This document shows, one piece after another, positions 1 through 8,502 of a stretch of 64,000 nt of DNA. Positions within the stretch are counted from its first letter, which is position 1, and the number at the start of each line of letters is the position of its first letter. The translations under genes were made by a program, and so were the position numbers. Source of the stretch: an uncultured Lachnospiraceae bacterium (GTDB lineage: Bacteria; Bacillota; Clostridia; Lachnospirales; Lachnospiraceae). Location of the stretch: the NCBI GenBank assembly GCA_934402055.1, contig CAKRTC010000004.1, positions 1 through 64,000 on the forward strand. Reading direction: 5' to 3'. The notes beneath the pieces are model-generated. The model was not told the origin of the DNA. It searched no databases and worked only from the letters and a program-made list of their open reading frames with translations.

Positions 1-59
1 GAATGCGCTTCTGGCAAAAAACGATCATAAATTTTTATTGTACGATCTTTTATTCGAAA

Positions 60-83
60 CTCCGCTAAAATGCGGGGTTTTCT
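60..83 (+). terminator. Rho-independent terminator at left edge
   Basis: CTCCGC and GCGGGG pair across a six-base loop and are followed by TTTTCT on the plus strand. It probably ends a plus-strand gene lying mostly left of the window; bases 1-30 could be the last codons of that gene in frame 1, but this is too short to claim. Confidence 0.6.
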
Positions 84-119
84 TTATATATGGTACTCAT
101 GTTTGAGTGGTTACACACT

Positions 120-197
120 AAACTTTGAAGTTTTTCACTACCCCAAATGACAGCCCCCACAAAACTTTGAGAAACCCCATAAAACTTTGGAGACCCT
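120..197 (+). repeat. Intergenic repeat, copy 1
   Basis: This stretch begins with the dyad AAACTTTGAAGTTT and contains two tandem AAAACTTTG units separated by GAAACCCCAT. A 38-base core (155..192) recurs at 2825..2862 in the same orientation with two mismatches, and the flanking bases are also recognisably related. The two copies bracket the lipoprotein and Rpn genes. Function unknown. Confidence 0.75.
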
Positions 198-282
198 ATT
201 AATCTTCCAATCTTCCCTTATTAATTAGACCGTCAAAGCCCCTTTTACTTATACTGATGAAGAGTTTATACATTATACAAAC

Positions 283-1071
283 TCACAAGCTATACCCCGA
301 TAACGTGAATGTATAAGATTCACCTGGAGTAATATCATGGATCACAATAGACTCATCCTTGAACTTATCTCCGGCACTCAAAGAAGAAAGGTATATATTA
401 CCAGAGTCAACTAGATAGCCTTCACTATCATACAGCTTATAACTAATAATATCGTATCCTGAATTACTACCGTTGATTTTCTTTTCCCCTGTAAGCTTAA
501 TGTTCAGCTTCGGAGTTAAATCTTTATCAAAGCTAAACTCAGCTCCTTGGATTTGAATCACAGACGCTTTGCCACTCATAATATCCTTAGACTTTAAATC
601 TATTGGAAATGAATCAAATGTCACTTGAACATCTTCAATAGGTAAGCAATACAAAGCATCGCAGTTTACTTCGTCGAAATCAATCGAATTTTCCTTGTGC
701 ACGGTAAAATAAACTTTCCCACTTGTGGACTTTCCAACTCTGATTTCACTGGCAGGGATTCTCAAGTTTGCAAGATACTGTTCTCCGGCAGATTGACTTG
801 TATAATAGTCATAATCATCAGAAGAAATGCTCTTTGTACCAGCATAAACCTCTTCGTTCTCATCATTTATAATTCTAATGTCAACATCAACCCCGACTGA
901 AAGAGGCTCACTGTTCTTATCTGTCAATCCAAAGAAAAGGCTGTAATCGTTTGTTTCTTCATTATACTGAAATGACCAGTTCTTCAACGTTTCAACATTG
1001 GCTGCCGATGCCCCACATCCATTTAGTAATAGAGCAACTACAATCCCACATATTACAATGAATTGTTTCAT
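283..1071 (-). CDS. Putative secreted lipoprotein of unknown function
   Basis: The 262-residue product starts with a short hydrophobic signal ending in a lipobox (LLNGC, Cys19), so it is predicted to be exported and lipid-anchored to the membrane. The rest is polar and beta-rich (many short alternating strands, DxDxR-type stretches, repeated Tyr/Asp), as in extracellular immunoglobulin-like lipoproteins, but I recognise no named family. It follows directly on a decayed reading frame (1073..1312) whose terminal TGA lies one base before this ATG. It sits in an AT-rich accessory stretch bracketed by repeats. An immunity or surface-binding role is possible but only a guess. Confidence 0.6.
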   Translation of the reverse strand: MKQFIVICGIVVALLLNGCGASAANVETLKNWSFQYNEETNDYSLFFGLTDKNSEPLSVGVDVDIRIINDENEEVYAGTKSISSDDYDYYTSQSAGEQYLANLRIPASEIRVGKSTSGKVYFTVHKENSIDFDEVNCDALYCLPIEDVQVTFDSFPIDLKSKDIMSGKASVIQIQGAEFSFDKDLTPKLNIKLTGEKKINGSNSGYDIISYKLYDSEGYLVDSGNIYLSSLSAGDKFKDESIVIHDITPGESYTFTLSGYSL

Positions 1072-1072
1072 T

Positions 1073-1312
1073 TCAGCGTCTCCTTATCTTTCTGTATTTT
1101 TTATGAGGAGCATTCATTGTTCCAGCAATCTCTTGTGCTTTGAATTCATCATGCAGTAATCCAAATGCAATGCTCACTTAGAAATGATCCAACCACTTTT
1201 GTTTATAGTCATAAATTACTTTTTCGACTTCGCGCCAGAATGCTTTAGAGTGATTCATTTCCTTTTTGAGGCATAACTCATTCCGTTGGATCTGATCAAC
1301 GTAACCGAAACA
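1073..1312 (-). pseudogene. Decayed coding remnant with an in-frame stop
   Basis: One minus-strand frame reads about 43 codons, hits TAA at 1178..1180, and continues in the same frame about 33 more codons to TGA at 1073..1075. Both halves have protein-like composition: the first contains an N-H-S-K-A-F-W-R-E-V stretch, the second ends in a Lys/Arg-rich tail. I see no start codon or RBS. The N-H-x-x-x-F-W-x-x-V arrangement is loosely like the C-terminus of HNH-type toxin nucleases, but that is a weak resemblance and not an assignment. Confidence 0.3.
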
Positions 1313-1324
1313 TCATATCTGTTA

Positions 1325-2257
1325 TCAGCGCTTATATTCATAACTATTACGCTCAGCTATCCGTTCAACAGCTTCTATCGGCATATCAAGAAGTGAAGCT
1401 ACCTGCTTTGCATCACGCATCTTCTGAAGAAGCTGTATTACGATATCACTGCGTTCCCTGCTTTTTCCTTCTTCTATTCCTTTTTCTTTACCGATTTCAA
1501 TACCTTCCTCTCGGCCTTCTTCTTTTCCAATCTCTATGCCTTCTTCAAGGCCTTCTATTTTTCCTTCTTCACGGCCTTCTCGACGTTCTTTCTTCTTTAT
1601 CTCATCCAGTACCATATATTCCCTCTCCTTCGACCTGCTTCTCTTGATCCATTTAACAGACCTCTGCAGCTTCGTTACGAAATCACTTCCGAAGTCCTGT
1701 TCCGATTCCTTTAAGCCTGCACTTACATACCTGAGAAACTTGATTATCTCTTCAGGTACTTCTTCCTTATTACTTCCCTTGGTGCTTAAAAATATAGTAT
1801 GTACTCCGTCTCTGTACTTTAGTTCCGGCAACTCCTCACAATGAGTATTCATTGTGTATATATACTTATTATAACCGAGAGGGTCATAATCGCATATAAA
1901 TATTACATACGATTCCGGAAGATATTCATAATCCGTTCCGGCGAGCAGTATATCCATATCCATCTGACTGTGATAATACCTTGATCTCAGCTCCGTATGC
2001 TCTGTCGCTACCTGCATCTCTATATTATAGCGTGTTCCCTCTTCATCGGATGCAAATATATCAAGTCTTGATGCCTTATAATCGGGATTATTGTCTATAC
2101 TGTGCTCCTTGCTTACGCTTATCTCGGTAAGTCTCCTGCCAAGCACCATTTCAAGCAGTTCCTTGCAATTATCTCCGTCGGTCATCACTGCTTCAAACAT
2201 GAAACTATCCTTGATAGTCTGATCCTTAAGTGTCCTGCGAGTCTTTTTGGTATACAT
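1325..2257 (-). CDS. Rpn family recombination-promoting nuclease / PD-(D/E)XK transposase-like protein
   Basis: The 310-residue protein matches the Rpn/PDDEXK nuclease family. The N-terminus has the family's D-x-x-F-x-x-x-M opening, and the catalytic core is visible as Asp66 in SRLDIFA followed by Glu80-x-Gln82 in NIEMQ. The C-terminal third is a repetitive Glu/Gly/Lys-rich helix (repeats of EEGxEIGKE, about residues 225-270), typical for the family and prone to length change. Family members cleave DNA and promote RecA-independent recombination in E. coli; multiple copies per genome are common in Clostridia. An RBS-like GGAGAG precedes the ATG. It lies alone between intergenic repeats, consistent with accessory DNA. 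Confidence 0.9.
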   Translation of the reverse strand: MYTKKTRRTLKDQTIKDSFMFEAVMTDGDNCKELLEMVLGRRLTEISVSKEHSIDNNPDYKASRLDIFASDEEGTRYNIEMQVATEHTELRSRYYHSQMDMDILLAGTDYEYLPESYVIFICDYDPLGYNKYIYTMNTHCEELPELKYRDGVHTIFLSTKGSNKEEVPEEIIKFLRYVSAGLKESEQDFGSDFVTKLQRSVKWIKRSRSKEREYMVLDEIKKKERREGREEGKIEGLEEGIEIGKEEGREEGIEIGKEKGIEEGKSRERSDIVIQLLQKMRDAKQVASLLDMPIEAVERIAERNSYEYKR

Positions 2258-2777
2258 CTGTACTCTCCTTTTCGCCTGCTACAGGATCTTATGCAATGAA
2301 GCTGACAGTTAATATTCTAATCTAAGTATATGACAAATACCTGTTGCTTATTCATCGCCTGATCCCGCCTTATTAAGTTGTGGTTTCTTGTAAAGCATGG
2401 ATCTCACTCTGAATATTCGGACGGCTGCTTTTGCAGCTCTAAGAATTGATGTTTAGAAATGATTTATGCTTTGATTGAAGTATAGCACATCTTGCCTTTG
2501 AAAAATGTACATTATTATTTTCCATTTTTTGTACATTTTATCCCGATATTATTTTCCTTTAATAATAATGAAAATGTATCCGAGCTTTTTAAGTATATAC
2601 GAATTCAAAAGCCTAGGCTTACATATTTCATTATCAATGCATTATCATAATGCAAGTGTCCGCTTCTGCGCAGCAGAAGCTACCTCTATGGGGCGGGTTG
2701 GGACTGATGAGAAACTTTAGTTTCGAAATCAGGGGATTAGATAAAAGAGGCCAATGTATCATGCACCGGCACCTGCG
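2258..2777. other. Long AT-rich intergenic stretch
   Basis: No convincing gene is seen. It holds two TGTACATT words about 25 bases apart near 2505-2535, a perfect short hairpin GCTTCTGC-GCA-GCAGAAGC at 2662..2680 without a T-run, and a GAAACTTTAGTTTC dyad near 2710 that resembles the dyad opening the flanking repeat. Confidence 0.5.
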
Positions 2778-2867
2778 AAACTTTGGAGTTTTTCGCTGCC
2801 ACCAACGACAACCCCATTAACAGACCCCACAAAACTTTGGGAAACCCCATAAAACTTTGAAGTCCTT
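2778..2867 (+). repeat. Intergenic repeat, copy 2
   Basis: Second copy of the element at 120..197, in the same orientation. It opens with AAACTTTGGAGTTT and contains the 38-base core at 2825..2862. Between the opening dyad and the core it is about ten bases longer than copy 1. Confidence 0.75.
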
Positions 2868-2874
2868 AAAAAAA

Positions 2875-2907
2875 CCATGAGAGTTGTATTTGATAACACT
2901 CTTATGG
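2875..2907 (-). terminator. Terminator of the corA unit
   Basis: CCATGAGAGTT pairs imperfectly with AACACTCTTATGG. On the minus strand the hairpin is followed by seven T residues, 60 bases past the corA stop. A TATTTTTT run on the plus side makes it potentially bidirectional. Confidence 0.65.
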
Positions 2908-2967
2908 CTTATATTTTTTAAGCAAATATCAGCTTAACTTACAATACTCTCAAACAATATTGAAGAA

Positions 2968-3882
2968 CTACCAGAACTTCTTTTTTTTACATATATACAG
3001 ACTTACAATAACTATTATTATGCTTACAACAAACAATACCGGGTAACCGTACCGCCACTTAAGCTCCGGCATAAATGCAAAATTCATTCCATACCAGCCT
3101 ACAAGCAGGGTAAGCGGAAGGAATATGGCAGTAACTATGGTAAGTATCTGCATTATCCTGTTTTGTCTTATGTCTACCTCAGCCTGAAACATACTCTGTA
3201 TCTGCATGCTGTAATCGCAGAGCTGCTGCGAGCGCTCTCTGAGTCTGTTTATCCTGTCTTCAAGCATACGGAACAACCGCCCCTCTTCATCTGAAAAGAA
3301 GCCGTTCTCATTTTCACGAAATTCGCTTGCAACATCATCAAGCTGTGAATAATATCTCAGCCAAGTCATTGCTTCTTTGCGAAGGACTGTCATAGGTGCG
3401 TTGAAATCGTCCAATATGCCTGCAAGTACCTTATCCTCAAGTGCCTGCATATTGTCCTCTATTTCTTCAAGTCTGTGCAGATCCTTGGCTATAAGGTTTT
3501 CAAACAGATTATACAAAAATCTGCCTATGCTTCCGTTGGTTCGCTGTTTTTCCCTGATCATATGCTTAAGATGCACGGACAGATCGCCGTCATCATCAAC
3601 AAGCACGACGCAGTTTTCGCTTATAAGATAAGCGCATGCAAGTCTTTGCCCGTTCTTGCCCCTGTAAGGCATAAGCAAGGTTCCGCTCAAGCAGTCCGAT
3701 CTGACCTCAGCCTTGCATACTTTGGCATCTTTAGCCAAAGGCGTGTGAATTATACGCTTATCAAATTCCTTGGAAGCACGAAGGTGTGTCAGCTCATCCG
3801 AATTCACAAGCAGCACGCAGCTAACATTCTCCGGCTTAATGTCTTTCGGTATCAGAGTTTGTTCAATTGAAAACCATTTCAA
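2968..3882 (-). CDS. corA: CorA family divalent cation transporter
   Basis: The 304-residue protein has the CorA layout: a soluble, charged, helical N-terminal cytoplasmic region of about 240 residues, then two C-terminal membrane helices. The signature Gly-Met-Asn is present in VGWYGMNF at the end of the first helix (about residue 265), and the tail is Lys-rich (CKKKKFW). CorA forms a pentameric inner-membrane channel for Mg2+ and sometimes Co2+/Ni2+. The start codon is TTG: GAGGAGG lies seven bases upstream, and no in-frame ATG fits better. It lies 12 bases after the small exporter gene, so the two are likely co-transcribed. Confidence 0.93.
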   Translation of the reverse strand: MKWFSIEQTLIPKDIKPENVSCVLLVNSDELTHLRASKEFDKRIIHTPLAKDAKVCKAEVRSDCLSGTLLMPYRGKNGQRLACAYLISENCVVLVDDDGDLSVHLKHMIREKQRTNGSIGRFLYNLFENLIAKDLHRLEEIEDNMQALEDKVLAGILDDFNAPMTVLRKEAMTWLRYYSQLDDVASEFRENENGFFSDEEGRLFRMLEDRINRLRERSQQLCDYSMQIQSMFQAEVDIRQNRIMQILTIVTAIFLPLTLLVGWYGMNFAFMPELKWRYGYPVLFVVSIIIVIVSLYICKKKKFW

Positions 3883-3894
3883 AGCTAAGCCTCC

Positions 3895-4404
3895 TCACCC
3901 AAACAAGGTTCCGAGTATACCGTAGGATACGATGCACATAATTACGGATGCCATGATGACTCCGAGTACACAGGCTGCAAAGGACTTCTTGAAGGACATA
4001 TGCAGTAAGGCCGCAACGAGGCTGCCTGTCCATGCTCCGGTTCCCGGAAGCGGAATGCCTACAAAGAGCACCAAGCCCCAGAAGCCATACTTAACTATCT
4101 GATCCTTATTCTTTTCGGCTTTGTTCTTAAGCCATCCGGCAATACCTGATGTGGGTCCGAAGTTTTCCATTGCCGATATTATCCTCTCTATAAGTAGGAG
4201 CACAAAAGGGATCGGCAAGAGATTACCTATGATACATAAGGGAATTGCCTTAAGCATCGGCACATCCAAAAATGCAGGGGATGCGGCAAGCAGTCCTCCT
4301 CTCAGCTCCAATATCGGAAACAAGGATACGATAAAGCATATCGCTGAGCCTGAGAGCTTTCCCGCAAGCTGAGTTGTAAATAACGCTACTATTTTTTCAA
4401 CCAT
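3895..4404 (-). CDS. Small multidrug export family membrane protein (COG2426)
   Basis: This 169-residue protein has four or five hydrophobic helices and the family signature LELRGGL near residues 32-38, followed by a Pro-Gly-Thr-Gly-Ala loop (PLPGTGAWTGS, about residues 118-128) shared with DedA-like membrane proteins. It fits the putative small multi-drug export protein family; transport activity is inferred from the family name rather than shown. It is the first gene of a two-gene unit with corA, whose RBS begins right after this stop codon. Confidence 0.8.
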   Translation of the reverse strand: MVEKIVALFTTQLAGKLSGSAICFIVSLFPILELRGGLLAASPAFLDVPMLKAIPLCIIGNLLPIPFVLLLIERIISAMENFGPTSGIAGWLKNKAEKNKDQIVKYGFWGLVLFVGIPLPGTGAWTGSLVAALLHMSFKKSFAACVLGVIMASVIMCIVSYGILGTLFG

Positions 4405-4574
4405 ATTTCTTAATTATCTTTCTTATACGATATATCTGGCACCTCACATATTGACAGAAACTGTGAGTATATGGAAAAAGAAATCGAAAATAAACAGATC
4501 CTCTATTTCATCCGACTCTCTCCATATTCAAACTCACGTTGTTTCCCTGCCTGCTCCCATGCCGACGGCAACTA

Positions 4575-5969
4575 TCACAGCACGGCGAACAGCTCTCCGA
4601 TATATCTGATTCCTTCTATCTGTATTCCTAACTTTGCGACACCCGTACCGGATCTCTTGAGTCCGTTTACGTTTATCTCCGGCATTATAACTCTTCCGAA
4701 GCCAAGCTTGGCAGCTTCCTTTATGCGTTCCTCTGCCTGCGGTACAGCTCTTACCTCACCGGACAGACCGACTTCTCCGAATATGACTGTATCGCTCGGT
4801 ATAGCCTTGTTTTTGAAAGCCGATATAAGTGCGGCGCACACGGCAAGATCCACTGCGGGCTGAGTTACCCTGAGGCCTCCTGCAATATTGACATAAGCGT
4901 CAAGTGCGTTGAGATTAAGTCCTGCCCTCTTGGAGAGCACGGCTATAAGCATGGACAGTCTGTTGTAGTCCATTCCGTTCGCCTGTCTGCGGGCGAGATT
5001 GAACTGGGTCTCAGCCACAAGTCCCTGTACCTCAAGCAGCATGGCACGGCTTCCCTCTATAAGACAGGTCACCGCGGCACCCGTTGCATTGACAGGTCTG
5101 CCTTCAAGCAGATATTCGGACGGATTTCTGACCTCTCTCAAGCCTTCCTCACGCATCTCGAATACGCCTACCTCGTTGGTTGCTCCGAAACGATTCTTGG
5201 CACTCCTGAGTATGCGATATCCGAACTGGTCTCCCGACTCAAAATATACTACGGTATCAACTATATGCTCAAGCACTCTGGGTCCTGCCACCGTTCCTTC
5301 TTTAGTAACATGTCCTACTAAAAATGTCGCAATGGCATTGGTCTTGGCAGATATCATAAGCCTCTGGGTACATTCACGTACCTGAGTAACACTTCCCGGA
5401 ACCGACTGGGCATCCTCGGTATGCATAGTCTGTATCGAATCGATTATACACAGATCGGGATGCTCCTGTCCGAGCATATCGGTTATACGGTCTATATCTG
5501 TATCGGAGACAAACTTAAGATTATCCGACAGTCTGCCTATTCTGTCGGCACGAAGCTTTATCTGTCTTAAGCTTTCCTCTCCGGATATATAGATGACAGA
5601 ACGCCCGGATGCTGCGACATTTCCCGCTGCCTGAAGCAAGAGCGTTGACTTACCTATACCGGGATCTCCTCCTATAAGCACAAGGCTTCCGGGCACTATG
5701 CCTCCGCCGAGTACTCTCTGAAACTCCTCAAAACCCGTATCTATACGCTCGTCCTCGTCTGCATTGATCTCATTTATAGAGACAGGCTTGATCTGCTCAT
5801 AGCTTCGTCTTGCCGATCCTGCTCCGGATGAGGAAACATTTTTAATTACAGGCTCCTCGGAAAATGCTCCCCATGCCTTGCATGAGGGGCACTGTCCCAT
5901 CCATTTTTTCGATTCGTAACCGCAGTTATTGCAGAAAAATACCACATCCTGCTTACTCTTTGCTGCCAC
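4575..5969 (-). CDS. radA: DNA repair protein RadA
   Basis: RadA is a RecA-like ATPase that promotes branch migration during recombination. The 464-residue protein has the N-terminal C4 zinc finger (Cys13, Cys16, Cys27, Cys30), a Walker A motif (GGDPGIGKST, near residue 100), the RadA-specific KNRFG motif (SAKNRFG, about residue 257) and a C-terminal Lon-protease-like domain. The length is normal. The start is GTG at 5967..5969, so the gene overlaps the clpC stop by 17 bases, indicating translational coupling. The clpC-radA order is common in Firmicutes. Confidence 0.97.
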   Translation of the reverse strand: MAAKSKQDVVFFCNNCGYESKKWMGQCPSCKAWGAFSEEPVIKNVSSSGAGSARRSYEQIKPVSINEINADEDERIDTGFEEFQRVLGGGIVPGSLVLIGGDPGIGKSTLLLQAAGNVAASGRSVIYISGEESLRQIKLRADRIGRLSDNLKFVSDTDIDRITDMLGQEHPDLCIIDSIQTMHTEDAQSVPGSVTQVRECTQRLMISAKTNAIATFLVGHVTKEGTVAGPRVLEHIVDTVVYFESGDQFGYRILRSAKNRFGATNEVGVFEMREEGLREVRNPSEYLLEGRPVNATGAAVTCLIEGSRAMLLEVQGLVAETQFNLARRQANGMDYNRLSMLIAVLSKRAGLNLNALDAYVNIAGGLRVTQPAVDLAVCAALISAFKNKAIPSDTVIFGEVGLSGEVRAVPQAEERIKEAAKLGFGRVIMPEINVNGLKRSGTGVAKLGIQIEGIRYIGELFAVL

Positions 5970-8418
5970 TCTTCTTTGTTCCCTTCGATCTGCCGCTTAT
6001 AACAAGCTCATCACCCTTGCGGTCAACCCTGACGGAATAATCGGATTTGATCTTTCCTTCGAGTATCTCATCCGCAAGCGAATCCTCAATATATTTCTGT
6101 ATAGTACGGCGAAGCGGTCTTGCACCGAACTTTTCGTCATATCCCTTCTCGATAAGCAGCTCCTTGGCCGCATCGCTTATAGTGAGACGGATATCCTTCT
6201 CTTCCTTAAGACGGCGCTTGACCTCATTAAGCATTATATCTGTAATTGATACGATATTTTCCTTGGTGAGAGGTCTGAATACTATTATTTCATCCAGACG
6301 GTTGAGGAACTCGGGCTTAAACATCCTGTTGACCTCATCCATGACTCTTGCACGCATGCTCTGATAGTTTTTCTCTGCATCCACTCCCGAAGCAAAGCCC
6401 ATTACCTTAGGTGCTATGATATTCTCGGCTCCGGCATTGGATGTCATGATGATAATGGTATTCTTGAAATCCACCTTGCGTCCCTGAGAATCTGTTATAT
6501 GACCGTCATCAAGTACTTGCAGCAGTATATTGAATACATCCGGAGGTGCCTTCTCTATCTCATCAAAGAGCACTACGGAATACGGATTTCGCCTTACCTT
6601 TTCCGAGAGCTGACCACCCTCGTCAAAGCCTACATATCCCGGAGGCGAGCCGATAAGCTTGGAGACACTGTGTTTCTCCATATACTCTGACATATCTACT
6701 CTGATAAGAGCATCCTCAGATCCGAACACAGCCTCCGAAAGTGCCTTTGAGAGCTCGGTCTTACCTACACCCGTAGGTCCGAGGAAAAGGAAGCTTCCTA
6801 TAGGTCTCTTAGGGTTGCGTATTCCTGCGCTTCCCCTCTTTATTGCCTTGGCAATGGCATCAACTGCTTCATTCTGTGACACTATACGCTCGTGAAGTGT
6901 CTTGTCGAGATAACGGATGCGAAGTGCTTCTTTTTCTGTAAGCTTCTTGACCGGTATCTTGGTCCAGCCGCTTACAACATCTGCAATATCATTTTCCGTA
7001 ACCGTAGGCTTATGCTCCGCCTTCTTCTTATCCCAGTCGGCAATAAGCTTGTTAAGATGCTTTTCAGCCTTTTTCTGCTCTGCTCCTATCTCCTTGGCTC
7101 TTGTGATATCATCATCGATCAAAGCCTGTTCCTTGGCGCCTTTGAGTTCTCTGAGCTTATTGGCTGCATTCTGTATGGCACGCGGCTCCGTAACTCCGGT
7201 GAGTCTGAGCTTGGACGCAGCTTCATCTATAAGGTCTATAGCCTTGTCCGGAAGCATTCTGTCGTTAATGTAGCGCTCGCTCATCTTGACTGCTGCCTCA
7301 ACAGCTTCATCTGATATAACTACATTATGATGTTCCTCATACTTATGTCTTATTCCCTTTAGGATGGCTATTGCCTCATCCTCACTAGGTTGCTCGACAG
7401 TGACAGGCTGGAAACGTCGCTCAAGCGCCGCATCCTTTTCAATATGCTTTCTGTATTCCTCGATAGTCGTTGCTCCGATTATCTGAAGCTCTCCTCTGCT
7501 GAGTGAGGGCTTGAGGATATTTGCGGCATCAAGAGAGCCCTCGGCACTTCCGGCGCCGATAATGGTATGAAGCTCATCAATAAAGAGCAGTACATTTCCT
7601 GCATTCTGAGCCTCTGCTATTATTTTTTTGATACGCTCCTCGAACTCTCCTCTGTACTTGGAACCTGCAACCATTCCTCCGATATCAAGAGAAACCAGTC
7701 TCTTACCGCTTATTGAATCCGGCACCTTACCACCCACAAGAAGCTGTGCAAGTCCTTCTACAATAGCAGTCTTTCCCACTCCCGGCTCACCTATAAGACA
7801 AGGATTATTCTTGGTACGTCTTGAAAGTATCTGTATAACTCTCTCTATCTCTGTTTTTCTGCCTATGACAGGATCAAGCTTGCCATAGTAAGCCTTCTCC
7901 GTAAGGTCTGTAGAAAACTGATCCAGAGTAGGTGTTGTGCTTGCAGCCTTCTGCGACTGAGACTGATTTCTCATATCCGGCAGATCCTCACCTATGATCG
8001 TGAGGATATTGGTGTAGAGCTTCTGTATGTTTACACTGAGAGTATTTAGTATCCTTGTTGCTATGCAGTCGGGATTCTTAAGCAGTGCTATCAATATATG
8101 TTCTGTACCAATCGCATTACTTCCGAGTCTGGCAGCTTCTTCTTCACTTTGCTTAAGTATATCGACAGCCGCAGGTGTATATGCACCGCGCTCCGCTACC
8201 TTAACTCTTGCATTGTCGGACACATATTTATCTATAAGAGTCTCTACCGAGCTCTGTTCTATATGAGCTGCCTTGAGTGCTTTTGCGGCTACCCCGTCCT
8301 CCTCTGCAATAAGTCCGCAGAGTATGTGCTCGGAACCTATAAAATTATGCTTGAGTCTTTGTGCCGTCTCCTTTGCAAGATTCAGCGCCTTCTCGGCATT
8401 TGCGGTAAAATTCGCCAT
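5953..8418 (-). CDS. clpC: ATP-dependent Clp protease ATP-binding subunit ClpC
   Basis: ClpC is an AAA+ unfoldase that feeds substrates to ClpP and acts in stress response. In order the 821-residue protein has two Clp_N repeats (residues 1-140), AAA domain 1 with Walker A GEPGVGKTA, a ClpC-type middle domain, AAA domain 2 with GPTGVGKTE, and a ClpB_D2-small domain. I chose the ATG at 8416..8418 because GGAGAAGG sits six bases upstream and the protein then begins MANFTANAEKAL as in homologues; an upstream in-frame start adds nine residues. The usual partners ctsR-mcsA-mcsB are not next to it; the upstream neighbour is a surface protein gene. Confidence 0.97.
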   Translation of the reverse strand: MANFTANAEKALNLAKETAQRLKHNFIGSEHILCGLIAEEDGVAAKALKAAHIEQSSVETLIDKYVSDNARVKVAERGAYTPAAVDILKQSEEEAARLGSNAIGTEHILIALLKNPDCIATRILNTLSVNIQKLYTNILTIIGEDLPDMRNQSQSQKAASTTPTLDQFSTDLTEKAYYGKLDPVIGRKTEIERVIQILSRRTKNNPCLIGEPGVGKTAIVEGLAQLLVGGKVPDSISGKRLVSLDIGGMVAGSKYRGEFEERIKKIIAEAQNAGNVLLFIDELHTIIGAGSAEGSLDAANILKPSLSRGELQIIGATTIEEYRKHIEKDAALERRFQPVTVEQPSEDEAIAILKGIRHKYEEHHNVVISDEAVEAAVKMSERYINDRMLPDKAIDLIDEAASKLRLTGVTEPRAIQNAANKLRELKGAKEQALIDDDITRAKEIGAEQKKAEKHLNKLIADWDKKKAEHKPTVTENDIADVVSGWTKIPVKKLTEKEALRIRYLDKTLHERIVSQNEAVDAIAKAIKRGSAGIRNPKRPIGSFLFLGPTGVGKTELSKALSEAVFGSEDALIRVDMSEYMEKHSVSKLIGSPPGYVGFDEGGQLSEKVRRNPYSVVLFDEIEKAPPDVFNILLQVLDDGHITDSQGRKVDFKNTIIIMTSNAGAENIIAPKVMGFASGVDAEKNYQSMRARVMDEVNRMFKPEFLNRLDEIIVFRPLTKENIVSITDIMLNEVKRRLKEEKDIRLTISDAAKELLIEKGYDEKFGARPLRRTIQKYIEDSLADEILEGKIKSDYSVRVDRKGDELVISGRSKGTKKSGSKE

Positions 8419-8447
8419 TAAATACCTTCTCCTTTGATACGACATTC

Positions 8448-8476
8448 GGGGTCAGGCTTTTTAAGGCACTGACCCC
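8448..8476. repeat. GGGGTCA...TGACCCC hairpin between two genes
   Basis: GGGGTCAG pairs with CTGACCCC around a 13-base loop, between the cohesin-domain gene and clpC. No T-run follows on either strand. A sister hairpin with the same stem sequence is at 27801..27824. Confidence 0.5.
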
Positions 8477-8502
8477 ATCGTCATTACTACTATTAATATC
8501 TA

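Noticed and set aside
120..197. Possible CRISPR array from repeated AAAACTTTG words
   Set aside because: Only two irregular units per copy, no uniform spacers and no cas genes.
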